Shown: positions 5,474 to 13,786, counted from the stretch's first letter. The stretch is 14,699 nucleotides of DNA from CAYXPG01 sp964564845 (GCA_964564845.1 CAZMCN010000044.1:1-14699), one strand, 5' to 3'. The notes: generated by a model not told the origin, from the sequence alone. Numbers and translations: made by a program.

Positions 5474-8400
5474 TCAATTTTCTTATAGAAATCGGCCTCG
5501 CGGTCGGACAGTTTCTTCTGTTGAATCATTGTCTGAATCTTTTGCAAGTCGAGGTCTCGTGGTTGGCCGCCAACAGATACTGAGGCCACAGGCTGTGTTG
5601 CGGCGGCGCCGGATGGGATGGTTCGTAAAAAGCTGCTTAGCGATATTGAAGAAATAAACACTGCAAAGACGAGTACAGCTACAATAAAATAACGTGACAG
5701 CAATTTGAGCGGTGCAGGGCCCCATTTTGCAGTTTTTCGCAAAATGGGAACCCTGTAAGGGTGAAGCTGTGAAGTTTCCGGTTTCGGGGCGGCTTTGGGT
5801 ATGTAACGGCACCTGTCGCAATATAAGCAATCCATTTGGTCTTTGGCGGTAAGACCGAACTCGCATCTGCCAAATATTTTGGCCGGGGTGTAACGCTTTA
5901 ATAATGCGATGTTGTTAAACAACGAAAGGAACGCCCCAACAGGACATAAATATCGACACCAAAAGCGGGTATAAACAATTGAGCATACCAAAGCTGCTAT
6001 TGCTATGATGAAAACGGCTGATTGTGGGTTGAAAACGAAGGACTGAAAGTCAAAGAACTTAATAAGCGGGTCGGCTTCGAGAGTTGTTTTGTTTCGAGAA
6101 AGAAAAAACACAATAACCAAAATAAAAAGGATGACGTATTTAATAAATCTTGCCATTTGCATTTTTTCCATCGATGGCGGCTGCCTGAATTTTTCAGGAA
6201 GTACATATGCGAGCAGCTCCTGCGCTGCACCGAAGGGGCAGATGTAGCCGCAATAAACATTGCCGAAGAATATAAGCAGAAGCGGCGCGCCGAAAACCAA
6301 GAGGGGCGCCGCCGACAACCCTACCGAAGGGATACGCAGCGATAAGACATTCACTATCTGTTCGGTGGAATACTGAAGATTGAAGATAAAACCCCCTGCT
6401 ATAAGATTAAAACAAAGAACGGCTAATCTGCTCCAAAATCCGCCGTAGTAAATTACGAGCAGGGTTAAAACAGCAGCGCTAATGAGGTACATTCCCGCGG
6501 TATCCGGGATATAATCAGCCCAATGAGGTTTTTCGCCAGCAGAGGGCTGTGTTTGGCCGAGAATTTGTGTAGAGAATCTTTGACCTGAGAGGCGTAGTGC
6601 TGAGAGAACAGCTTGAGAGCTTACAGTGGCACCGGTTACGGCGTGAACATCAGCAAATGGATGAGGGCTGAAAAGCTGACGGTCTTTTAGATGCCGGCGC
6701 CATTGGCTAAGAAGCTGCAGGTAAGACGGGGTTTCGTTCGAGCGAATGACGTGGAAATCGAGCAATCTGCCGGCCGTATCCACATAGACGGCGAGATTAA
6801 ACGCTCCGGCAAAACCTTTAACCTCAGGAGCAAAATCTTCAGAGCTAAAGATATAGCCGGACAACTGACCAGAGTCGTTATAGACTTCGAAGTAACCGAC
6901 GTTCCGGGCACTTTCGCCAATGGCAGCTGAAGTATGTTTGATTTTTGATTGTCCGGCTAAGGCCTGAGCGGCACTGGGCGGCAGCGAAGGGTTGAGCTTT
7001 GCAGCGGCTGCGGCAAGGAAATTCGAGCAAAGAACAACCGACAAGCCAACACCAAAAAGGACGTATCCAAGGCGGCGCAGCCTGAAAGGACTTGTAAGCC
7101 AAAAGCAGACCTGTTGCCGTTTTAATATTCTAATTGCTGCAGGTGGTACATTAACCAGAAGAAACAGAATAAATATGAGCAGCGTCAAGCCGGCGCCGAG
7201 AACGGGGACAAGAATAAGTGAGGTCAGCACCCCCCCTACCGCAGCGCCGAGATGGTCGGCAGTTTCAAGTTTGCTGCCGGCCTTGCCCGTCTCAAAGTTG
7301 AAGTCGGCAAGTTGACTTGCGGCCAAGGGGAAATAACAGCCGGCACATATACCACACAAAACGAAAGTGACGGCAAAAAGTAAGTGAGTTGGTTGCAGAA
7401 TTGACTCTATCGTGCCAGGGGAAGCCGCAGCCTGTCCGGTGAGCCAAAAAGCAATTGCAGAAAGAAGCAAAGTATGTATGAATATTACAATAAACAGCAA
7501 CTTTTCCTTCGACAAGCCTGGGACAAGTTCATTTGTGTTTTGAGATTGCCGATTGGCGGTCCGATTGAGCAGAGTAGAAATTAAACCTGCACCAGCGGTC
7601 AACCCCACCATAAACAAAGATGAAATAATTCCGATGTGAAGATAGAGTGAGCCAAAATAGGTTTGATAGAGATACATCAAGACGATAACGGCGCCAATAG
7701 CAACCAGGCCTGCCGAGAAGACCAAAAAGGTACTGTCAAAGCCGGACTGGCCGCCGCCAGGAGGTGTCTTTAAGACGTAAATAATTCGCAAAACGACAAG
7801 AACGACAACAGGGATGACAAATACCAGCGGGCCAGCCAGGGCCAGATGCTTAACGAATTTGGCACTGGGCGCATCAGATTGTTTCGCTGCAAGCAGTAAA
7901 CTATATAAATGTGCCAAAGGTTTGCTGTCACGATTAATCAGAAGCTCCCGGGGCAAATCCGCAGTTGAATAACTCTCGAGAGCGGCAGCGGCGCGGTTGG
8001 GCAAATAAACTGAAAGCAATGCGTCAGGGACGAAAACATCTTCCGCTTTCTCTATCGAAGCAAAGCGGTCCTTCAATGTGCCAGGTTCGCCGGAGAGACT
8101 CTCAGAATCCGATGCAATAAACCAGGAATCTTGGCCGGGGGTTAGAACAGTTCGTGCAAAAACTCTCTCAAGTGTCAATTTCGTCGAGGCACCAAGATTG
8201 ATTAGTTCGGTGCCCATAATGTTTTCACCGCCTGCGATTCGAACCGACAACACGCCATCAGGTGTCAGGGAATCTTTGATGTGGCGAAAAAATTCAAGCG
8301 TGTAATATCGATTCAAAATCGAGCTGGTTGCATCGGGCAGATTTATTATTACCAGGTCAAATAGTTGTTTGTTTTCAGCAAGCAGTGAACGAACGTCGCC

Positions 8401-9489
8401 GGCAAATTGATGCAGCCGCCTGTCGACAATTTTAAGTTCCGGGGGTAAAAACTCGTTGAGTTTCTGAACATATTGGCCGTCACAATGCGCCCAGGTGACA
8501 CTATCAATCTGCGGCAGCAGCAGGAGCTGGTGACACAGTCCCAGGCCTGAGCCGATGACAAGGACTCTTTTTGCATCAGGGTTTTGACAGAGATTAAGAG
8601 CTGCTATGCGGCCGTATGTGCTTTTATCGGGAAGGGCTTCGACGACACTGCCCTGGCGAACAGCTACCCATTGTCCCTGGTATGTTCCATAAAGATATTC
8701 AGCCTGTGCGGTCTGAAAAGAACCAATAAGTGCATCGGCGGGAAGCAGTTTTGTCCACTTTACGGTTCGCACATAACGCATTAAAGGTTTATCGACGCCA
8801 AAGGCAAGACAAATGAGAAAAGAAAAAGTAAGCACAAAAGAAAGGACAGTAACCGCATAAGGTGAACGCATCCTTTTCTTAGGCGCTTGCAGGGGTGTGT
8901 TTTGTGCAACCGTCTTAACCAGAGGGACGCAAAATGCCGAGAGCGAGACAATGAAAGCAAGTATAAAAAAAATCTTTATCAGGCCTGCCCCAATCGCCAA
9001 AAGGACGGTAACGCCAAGGCCGCCTACAAAACTTCCTGCTGCTTCAGTAATATATACCCTTGAGACAGGCAGTTTTTGGTCCTGCCGGACCCATCTGCAG
9101 GCGAGAGGAAACAATATTCCTGTAATAATGCTTACCGGAGCGTTGACCACTATCGATAAAAGCAGAATAGTGCGTATGGGCAAGAGTGCGTAGGATTCGA
9201 TGCCAGCTATCTCGCGTGCCTGAATAATCAGTATCAATTGAAGAGCAAATGCCGGCAGATAAGCCAGAAAAAGAAGCTCGATGTTTTTTAGCAATTTTTC
9301 AGCAAAGTTTTTGGCCCTGTAAATAAGCACCGCCCCTAAGCCGACCCAGACAAACCATGATGCAAAAAAGAGGCCGACACTTATGTCATTGCCCTCAAAA
9401 GTGGTAATAAACTCACGGAAAAGCAGGGTCTGGGCGGCGATAGTGAACAGGCCATAACTAAATATCAGGAGACGGTGAGTAAATTTCAT
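5470..9489 (-). CDS. Membrane fusion: spermidine synthase-like, FMN-binding and NosR/NapH-like iron-sulfur domains
   Basis: This 1339-residue protein is one uninterrupted frame. Several N-terminal membrane helices (about 7-235) precede a Rossmann domain like spermidine synthase, with VIGSGLG near 311-318 and INLPDATSSILNRYYT near 382-396. The first acidic residue of the usual DLPDP motif is asparagine, so aminopropyl transfer is doubtful. More helices follow (about 550-800). Residues about 849-965 form an FMN-binding domain of the NosR/RnfG type with the TGAT motif (952-955), whose threonine T955 is the expected site of covalent flavin attachment by ApbE. A polytopic C-terminal part has CGYICP (C1080, C1084), CRYLCP (C1178, C1182) and a further cluster C1209/C1221/C1224/C1227, like NosR/NapH proteins that pass electrons through the membrane. 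It overlaps the MEMO-AMMECR1 gene by ATGA with GAGGA upstream. An electron conduit serving that lipoprotein is inferred. Confidence 0.85.
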   Translation of the reverse strand: MKFTHRLLIFSYGLFTIAAQTLLFREFITTFEGNDISVGLFFASWFVWVGLGAVLIYRAKNFAEKLLKNIELLFLAYLPAFALQLILIIQAREIAGIESYALLPIRTILLLSIVVNAPVSIITGILFPLACRWVRQDQKLPVSRVYITEAAGSFVGGLGVTVLLAIGAGLIKIFFILAFIVSLSAFCVPLVKTVAQNTPLQAPKKRMRSPYAVTVLSFVLTFSFLICLAFGVDKPLMRYVRTVKWTKLLPADALIGSFQTAQAEYLYGTYQGQWVAVRQGSVVEALPDKSTYGRIAALNLCQNPDAKRVLVIGSGLGLCHQLLLLPQIDSVTWAHCDGQYVQKLNEFLPPELKIVDRRLHQFAGDVRSLLAENKQLFDLVIINLPDATSSILNRYYTLEFFRHIKDSLTPDGVLSVRIAGGENIMGTELINLGASTKLTLERVFARTVLTPGQDSWFIASDSESLSGEPGTLKDRFASIEKAEDVFVPDALLSVYLPNRAAAALESYSTADLPRELLINRDSKPLAHLYSLLLAAKQSDAPSAKFVKHLALAGPLVFVIPVVVLVVLRIIYVLKTPPGGGQSGFDSTFLVFSAGLVAIGAVIVLMYLYQTYFGSLYLHIGIISSLFMVGLTAGAGLISTLLNRTANRQSQNTNELVPGLSKEKLLFIVIFIHTLLLSAIAFWLTGQAAASPGTIESILQPTHLLFAVTFVLCGICAGCYFPLAASQLADFNFETGKAGSKLETADHLGAAVGGVLTSLILVPVLGAGLTLLIFILFLLVNVPPAAIRILKRQQVCFWLTSPFRLRRLGYVLFGVGLSVVLCSNFLAAAAAKLNPSLPPSAAQALAGQSKIKHTSAAIGESARNVGYFEVYNDSGQLSGYIFSSEDFAPEVKGFAGAFNLAVYVDTAGRLLDFHVIRSNETPSYLQLLSQWRRHLKDRQLFSPHPFADVHAVTGATVSSQAVLSALRLSGQRFSTQILGQTQPSAGEKPHWADYIPDTAGMYLISAAVLTLLVIYYGGFWSRLAVLCFNLIAGGFIFNLQYSTEQIVNVLSLRIPSVGLSAAPLLVFGAPLLLIFFGNVYCGYICPFGAAQELLAYVLPEKFRQPPSMEKMQMARFIKYVILFILVIVFFLSRNKTTLEADPLIKFFDFQSFVFNPQSAVFIIAIAALVCSIVYTRFWCRYLCPVGAFLSLFNNIALLKRYTPAKIFGRCEFGLTAKDQMDCLYCDRCRYIPKAAPKPETSQLHPYRVPILRKTAKWGPAPLKLLSRYFIVAVLVFAVFISSISLSSFLRTIPSGAAATQPVASVSVGGQPRDLDLQKIQTMIQQKKLSDREADFYKKID

Positions 9490-11171
9490 TTTTCATCCTC
9501 ACCGAAAACGACTGCCTGGAACACCAGAAATTCAGCACCGGTTTTCCAGGCGTCGGCAGACAGTCCGGCTTTCATAGACAATTGAGTGAGCATTTGGTTA
9601 AGGTCCCAGCCTTGTTCAGGAGCGACCTGCGGCAGAAAAACAGCAGAGCGGCCATTTTTGTTCAGCACAACGCCGTCAATTCCGATTCTAATGTCATTTG
9701 GTGAAGCAACAGGTTCAGGCGTTGTCAGGGCGGATATTTCAATTGTAATATCATTACATTCGGTCTGTGTTAGCGGCAAAAAACGTCTATCGTTGAAGGC
9801 TGCGTTAATTGCATTTGTGATAACGGAGGAGTACAAAGGCCGCTGCGGAAAGATGTCACCTATGCAGCCTCTAAGCGTGGGATTTTGCGGGCCCGGTACT
9901 TTGTTGGGGTCGAGGACTTTTTTTAGCGTAACAAATGCCGCACGAGGTACTCTCATCGTGTTGTTGATTGTAACGTTTAACTCTGATGCTTGTGGGACCC
10001 TTCGTTTTTGGAGGGCGTAAGCTATTGATTGCCGGGCCAAAGTTAAAAGTTGCTTTTTATCTTTGTCAGTTAATTCAGAGGCTTTTGTCTGTGGTTGTAT
10101 TTGCGGGCGTTTTTGCCAGGAGCCGGTAAAGGCGACCGAGAGGTAACTTACCGAGTTGGTGAAATCGCCGGTTAGTTGGCCGGAAGTTGTATATTCTACC
10201 AGAGAAGCCTTAGCATCATTGCCTAACGTCGAGAGTAATATCGCTATTGGAATAGCCCCACATATTGTTGCGCTGGTTTTCTGCTTATACTCCAGAAAAC
10301 CCTTACTATCTGAGGCGGCGATATACTCATACGCACCCATATCAAGCTTGCGAATTTGTTCTGCTATGTTTTGCTTAAAAGGTGTATAGCCGAAGTTTGA
10401 GCCGAAATGAACAAAATCCGAACTTGCAATCACAAGGGTTTCATCATCGATTAAAGCACTCAGGACAGCAGCAGCTTTGTCAATTGTATTTATTGAGCAA
10501 CTGCCTGCCACAATGGGTACAAGCTTAAAGCTCTGCTGTTGGAACTGCAGCAAGGGCAGCTCTATCTGGACGCTGTGTTCATAAATGTGGGCATGCGGTA
10601 CGTTCTGGAACATAGGAAATTTGAGCAGCTTATTGATAAAATCGATATCGAGCGGGATTTGTCCAAGAGGGGTTTGGTAATGGGTTACCCTGGGGACACT
10701 TAGAAGCTCTTCAAGATGCATAGTATGACTTGGGCCGATGACAACAATGCGTTTGTATTTTTTGTCAGTGGTTTTAAGAGCCGAAGCTGCCGTCCGGCCT
10801 GAATATTGGTAACCGGCGTGCGGGAGAATCAAGGCAATAACATCATTTATGGGTTGAACCTGAGCTTTGTCGAAGAGCCCCTTGATTTGCTCTGTTAGTA
10901 CCTCAGCATCGGCAGGATACCAACTGCCGGCAAGGGAAGATTGAAGAACGATATTGGGGGGCTTTGGTTCTTGAGGTTCGGCCTTTTTGTTTGGCCCTGC
11001 TGCTTCTTTGGGTTCTGCAATAGAGTTCGCAGCATTTGGAGTCTCTTTGGCTGAATCAGGAGTTTTTCGGGAGCATCCCTGGATGGGGAATACGGAGAAA
11101 ATAACCATTAACATCAGGATGAAACAGGACAGATGCCTTTTTGAGGATTGACTGTGAATTTGTCTGTTCAT
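9486..11171 (-). CDS. Lipoprotein MEMO-AMMECR1 fusion (AmmeMemoRadiSam proteins B and A)
   Basis: The 561-residue protein begins with a basic stretch, a hydrophobic core and FPIQGC, a plausible lipobox with C33 as lipidated cysteine, then a charged Pro/Glu/Lys linker to about 76. Residues 77-355 are a MEMO domain, related to extradiol dioxygenases: W84, PHAGY with H118, GPSH with H149, SSDFVH with D252 and H255, and C304 match the metal/active-site positions of human MEMO1. Residues about 367-555 are an AMMECR1 domain with LRGCIG (C436). Both domains belong to the AmmeMemoRadiSam system, whose reaction is unknown. Start choice: GGAG lies 8 bases before the ATG at 11171, whereas the in-frame ATG at 11189 has only a weak site and overlaps the upstream gene. 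The gene follows the Tat-signal gene by one base and overlaps the membrane fusion gene. An exported MEMO-AMMECR1 is unusual, since the human homologues are intracellular. Confidence 0.88.
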   Translation of the reverse strand: MNRQIHSQSSKRHLSCFILMLMVIFSVFPIQGCSRKTPDSAKETPNAANSIAEPKEAAGPNKKAEPQEPKPPNIVLQSSLAGSWYPADAEVLTEQIKGLFDKAQVQPINDVIALILPHAGYQYSGRTAASALKTTDKKYKRIVVIGPSHTMHLEELLSVPRVTHYQTPLGQIPLDIDFINKLLKFPMFQNVPHAHIYEHSVQIELPLLQFQQQSFKLVPIVAGSCSINTIDKAAAVLSALIDDETLVIASSDFVHFGSNFGYTPFKQNIAEQIRKLDMGAYEYIAASDSKGFLEYKQKTSATICGAIPIAILLSTLGNDAKASLVEYTTSGQLTGDFTNSVSYLSVAFTGSWQKRPQIQPQTKASELTDKDKKQLLTLARQSIAYALQKRRVPQASELNVTINNTMRVPRAAFVTLKKVLDPNKVPGPQNPTLRGCIGDIFPQRPLYSSVITNAINAAFNDRRFLPLTQTECNDITIEISALTTPEPVASPNDIRIGIDGVVLNKNGRSAVFLPQVAPEQGWDLNQMLTQLSMKAGLSADAWKTGAEFLVFQAVVFGEDEK

Positions 11172-11172
11172 A

Positions 11173-11385
11173 TCAGCCGCTCCATTCACTTTGCTTATGA
11201 ATATTTTTCAAAGGTGCCATAGGGCCGGGGTATTTTTTAAGTTGCACAGCCCGGATAAATTTTCGGGGCGCCGCTTTTTTTGCCAGAGCTGCCAGGCCGA
11301 GTAAACATGCAGAGGCAGCTTTTATTAATTTGATAATAAATTTTCGGCGTGTCACCCCGTTAGAAATTTCCCCTTTTTGCATCAT
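11173..11385 (-). CDS. Small Tat-signal protein of the AmmeMemoRadiSam operon
   Basis: This 70-residue protein has a twin-arginine motif (TRRKFI, R13-R14), a hydrophobic segment (about 17-35) and a short basic tail with YPG (52-54) and a WSG C-terminus. No metal, heme or enzyme motif is seen, and its only cysteine (C27) lies in the hydrophobic part. The ATG at 11385 is chosen because GAGGTGAT lies directly upstream with suitable spacing; a second ATG follows, and an open frame back to 11409 lacks a ribosome site. It sits between the radical SAM gene (45 bases away) and the MEMO-AMMECR1 gene, so it is almost certainly co-transcribed. The tail resembles, from memory, other short planctomycete Tat-signal proteins. 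It could be a radical SAM substrate exported after modification, or a membrane-anchored partner. Neither role is demonstrated. Confidence 0.7.
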   Translation of the reverse strand: MMQKGEISNGVTRRKFIIKLIKAASACLLGLAALAKKAAPRKFIRAVQLKKYPGPMAPLKNIHKQSEWSG

Positions 11386-11431
11386 TTTATCACCTCTTTC
11401 TACCACCACATTATAGAATTTCTAACGGGGT
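11354..11431. repeat. 15-bp inverted repeat around the radical SAM stop and Tat-protein start
   Basis: ACCCCGTTAGAAATT (11354-11368) is the exact reverse complement of 11417-11431, with 48 bases between. In the operon mRNA the arms would form a stem whose loop carries the ribosome site and start codons of the Tat-signal gene. One arm lies inside that coding sequence (EISNGV) and the other touches the radical SAM stop codon. Confidence 0.75.
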
Positions 11432-12402
11432 CATTTCCAAACTCCATATATTTCTTTGCCACAATCGGGGCAGCGGCCGTCTTTGAGACGATTTTGCAGG
11501 ATAGTATAGCCGGCCCGTTCGATGAGCAAGACTTTGCAGGACGGGCAATATGTGTTCTGGCCTCGCTCTGAACTGATATTTCCAATATAAACATAGTCAA
11601 GTCCTTCGCTGATAGCGATTTCTCGGGCCATATCCAGTGTTTTTTCCGAAGTTGGCGGCAGATGACGCATCTTGTAATGCGGGAAGAATCTTGAGAAGTG
11701 CAAAGGCGTTTCGGCGCCGAGGTTTGCTTTGACCCAGTGGGCGAGCTGCCGTATCTGCTCAGGCTTGTCATTCAGTGTTGGAATAATCAGATTGGTAACT
11801 TCAACGAGGACACCTTCGGCCTTTGCTGAAATCATGGCATTTTGCACCGGTTTTAATGTCGCTGCACAAACCCTGCGGTAAAAGTCATCGGTCATACCTT
11901 TTAAATCTATGTTGGCTGCATCGATATATTTTAGCAGTCTTTTCCAGGGCTGCTGTTTTATGTAACCGGCTGTTACAAGGACACTGCGTATATTTTCCTG
12001 CGCCGCCAGTTTTGCGGTATCGTAGGTATATTCATAAAATATAATCGGGTCACTATAGGTATATGCCAGCGAAGGACAGTGGAGATATTTGGCTAATTCC
12101 ACAAGTTTTTGAGGCGGACAAAATGCCGCCTCGACGTCTTCGGGATTTGTCTGCGATATTTCCCAGTTCTGGCAGTTTTTGCAATGCAGATTGCAGCCGA
12201 CGGTTGCGACCGAAAGAATCGATGTGCCGGGCAAAAAATGAAAAAGCGGTTTTTTTTCAACAGGGTCGGGATTAACAGAGCAGGGGAAGCCATAGACCAC
12301 CGTTTTCAATACACCATCGATGTTGATTCTGACGCGACACTCGCCGCTTTGGCCGGGCTCAATTATGCAATTTTTGGGACATAATTCGCACTGGACATTC
12401 AC
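11431..12402 (-). CDS. amrS: AmmeMemoRadiSam system radical SAM enzyme
   Basis: The 323-residue enzyme belongs to the radical SAM superfamily and matches the subfamily named for the AmmeMemoRadiSam system, related to pyruvate formate-lyase activating enzymes. The cluster-binding motif GCNLHCKNC places the [4Fe-4S] ligands at C70, C74 and C77. An N-terminal cysteine group (C5, C8, C12, C22) and a C-terminal pair of CxxC motifs (C286/C289, C311/C314) suggest a further metal site, the latter like a zinc ribbon or rubredoxin knuckle. There is no signal peptide, so it should act in the cytosol, generating a 5'-deoxyadenosyl radical to modify an unknown target. The start is GTG at 12402 with GAGG 7 bases upstream; the nearby ATG is out of frame. 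It is first in the four-gene operon, behind an extended -10 promoter. The subfamily call is firm; the substrate is unknown. Confidence 0.9.
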   Translation of the reverse strand: MNVQCELCPKNCIIEPGQSGECRVRINIDGVLKTVVYGFPCSVNPDPVEKKPLFHFLPGTSILSVATVGCNLHCKNCQNWEISQTNPEDVEAAFCPPQKLVELAKYLHCPSLAYTYSDPIIFYEYTYDTAKLAAQENIRSVLVTAGYIKQQPWKRLLKYIDAANIDLKGMTDDFYRRVCAATLKPVQNAMISAKAEGVLVEVTNLIIPTLNDKPEQIRQLAHWVKANLGAETPLHFSRFFPHYKMRHLPPTSEKTLDMAREIAISEGLDYVYIGNISSERGQNTYCPSCKVLLIERAGYTILQNRLKDGRCPDCGKEIYGVWK

Positions 12403-12519
12403 TTTTAAGCCTCACTTTTTACAGCATACCGGGCGAAACAGTTAAAATAACGGGCAATATTCTTTTATGATACAGAAGCAAAAACAGCGAACCTATATTG
12501 TCAAAAAAGCCCTGACATC

Positions 12520-12538
12520 GTTATGTACAATTATAACA
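12520..12538 (-). promoter_or_regulatory. Extended -10 promoter of the AmmeMemoRadiSam operon with overlapping palindrome
   Basis: On the minus strand TG-T-TATAAT (12538-12530) is a perfect extended -10; no convincing -35 is seen. Transcription would start near 12523 and leave a leader of about 120 bases. GTTAT (12520-12524) and ATAAC (12533-12537) form an inverted repeat across the -10 and start site, which could be an operator. Confidence 0.45.
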
Positions 12539-12580
12539 AATTCTCAGGAATGTTCGTAATGTGAAAACACGAGAAGTAAA

Positions 12581-13786
12581 TTAAATCAGAATGCCGGCAA
12601 TTGCAGCGGTCATAAAGGCCGCTAATGAGCCTCCGAACATTGCTTTCAGCCCCAGCTTTGCGAAATCTTTCCTGCGGCCGGGCACCAGTGCCGCATATCC
12701 GCCAATCTGAATGGCGATTGAGCCGAAATTTGCAAAGCCGCAAAGGGCGTAGGTCGCAATTGTGAAAGACCTTTGCGAAATCCTTTCCTGTAACTTGACC
12801 AGGTCAATATAAGCCACAAACTCGTTTAAGATGGTCTTTTTGCCAAGAAGCATACCGACGGTATCCGCATCCTTCCATTCGACACCCATAACCCAGGCAA
12901 GTGGTGCGCAGAGCCAGCCGAGCATTCGTTCCAGGGTAAGAGGCGCGCCTAACACATCCGGTAGTAATGACAACAACCAGTTGAATAAGGCGACAAACGC
13001 TATGAAACAGATGAGCATTGCGGCTATGTTGATTGCCAGCTTTGTTCCTTCCGATGCGCCGCGGCAGGCGGCATCAAGTATGTTGACGTCCTGTTTGGGG
13101 ATTTCGACTTTAATAATTCCTTTAGTCAGAGATTTTTCAGTTTCCGGCAGCATAATCTTTGCAATGACCAGCGCGGCCGGCGCTGAAATGATTGAGGCGG
13201 TCAAGAGATGGCCGGGGTCTGCCCCAAGTCCTGCGTAGGCGGCTAAAGTAGCACCGGAGATAGTTGCCATACCGCCTGTCATCAGCGCCATCAATTCCGA
13301 ACGAGTCATTGTTTTGATATAGGGCTGAATAACAAGGGGGGCTTCGGCCATCCCAATAAAGACATTCGCCGCAGCGGCAAGAGACTCCGAACCTGAGACA
13401 TCCATAATGTACAGCATCACTTTGGCCATAAATTCGACGACCTTCTGCAATACGCCAAAGTAGAAAAGGACGGCCATTAAGGACGATACAAAAACTATGG
13501 TCGGCAGTACCGAAAAGGCAAAGAAGTGCTCCTTAAAGTCGGAGCCGAAAACGAATTCTGCGCCGGCATCCGAAAACCCCACGACCTGCGTGACGGCAAT
13601 GCGGACATAAGAAAAAAACACCCGTCCGGGTGAAGTCCACAAAATTAAAACAGCAAGAATGAACTGAAGCACAATGCCGCTTAGAATCAGCCGAAAGTTC
13701 ATCCGCCTGCGGTCAACCGACAATGCCCAGGCCAGCAGGAGCATTACCACAAGACCAATTACACTGATGAGACGCTGCATAAGCAA
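12581..13786 (-). CDS. Concentrative nucleoside transporter (CNT/NupC family)
   Basis: The 401-residue polytopic membrane protein matches the CNT family, which imports nucleosides with sodium or protons. Family signatures are clear: GMAEAPLVIQPY followed by MTRSELMALMTGGMATISGATLAAY, then NEFVAYIDL and CGFANFGSIAIQIGG in the C-terminal half. Length and hydrophobic pattern fit a complete bacterial CNT. The start is ambiguous: TTG at 13786 has GAGAG five bases upstream, whereas ATG at 13780 is a better codon but has a long 11-base spacing. It is transcribed away from the tRNA and methylthioadenosine phosphorylase genes and toward the radical SAM operon, with about 180 bases between it and that operon's first start codon. 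No clear promoter or terminator was found for it. Nucleoside specificity cannot be read from the sequence. Confidence 0.9.
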   Translation of the reverse strand: MLMQRLISVIGLVVMLLLAWALSVDRRRMNFRLILSGIVLQFILAVLILWTSPGRVFFSYVRIAVTQVVGFSDAGAEFVFGSDFKEHFFAFSVLPTIVFVSSLMAVLFYFGVLQKVVEFMAKVMLYIMDVSGSESLAAAANVFIGMAEAPLVIQPYIKTMTRSELMALMTGGMATISGATLAAYAGLGADPGHLLTASIISAPAALVIAKIMLPETEKSLTKGIIKVEIPKQDVNILDAACRGASEGTKLAINIAAMLICFIAFVALFNWLLSLLPDVLGAPLTLERMLGWLCAPLAWVMGVEWKDADTVGMLLGKKTILNEFVAYIDLVKLQERISQRSFTIATYALCGFANFGSIAIQIGGYAALVPGRRKDFAKLGLKAMFGGSLAAFMTAAIAGILI

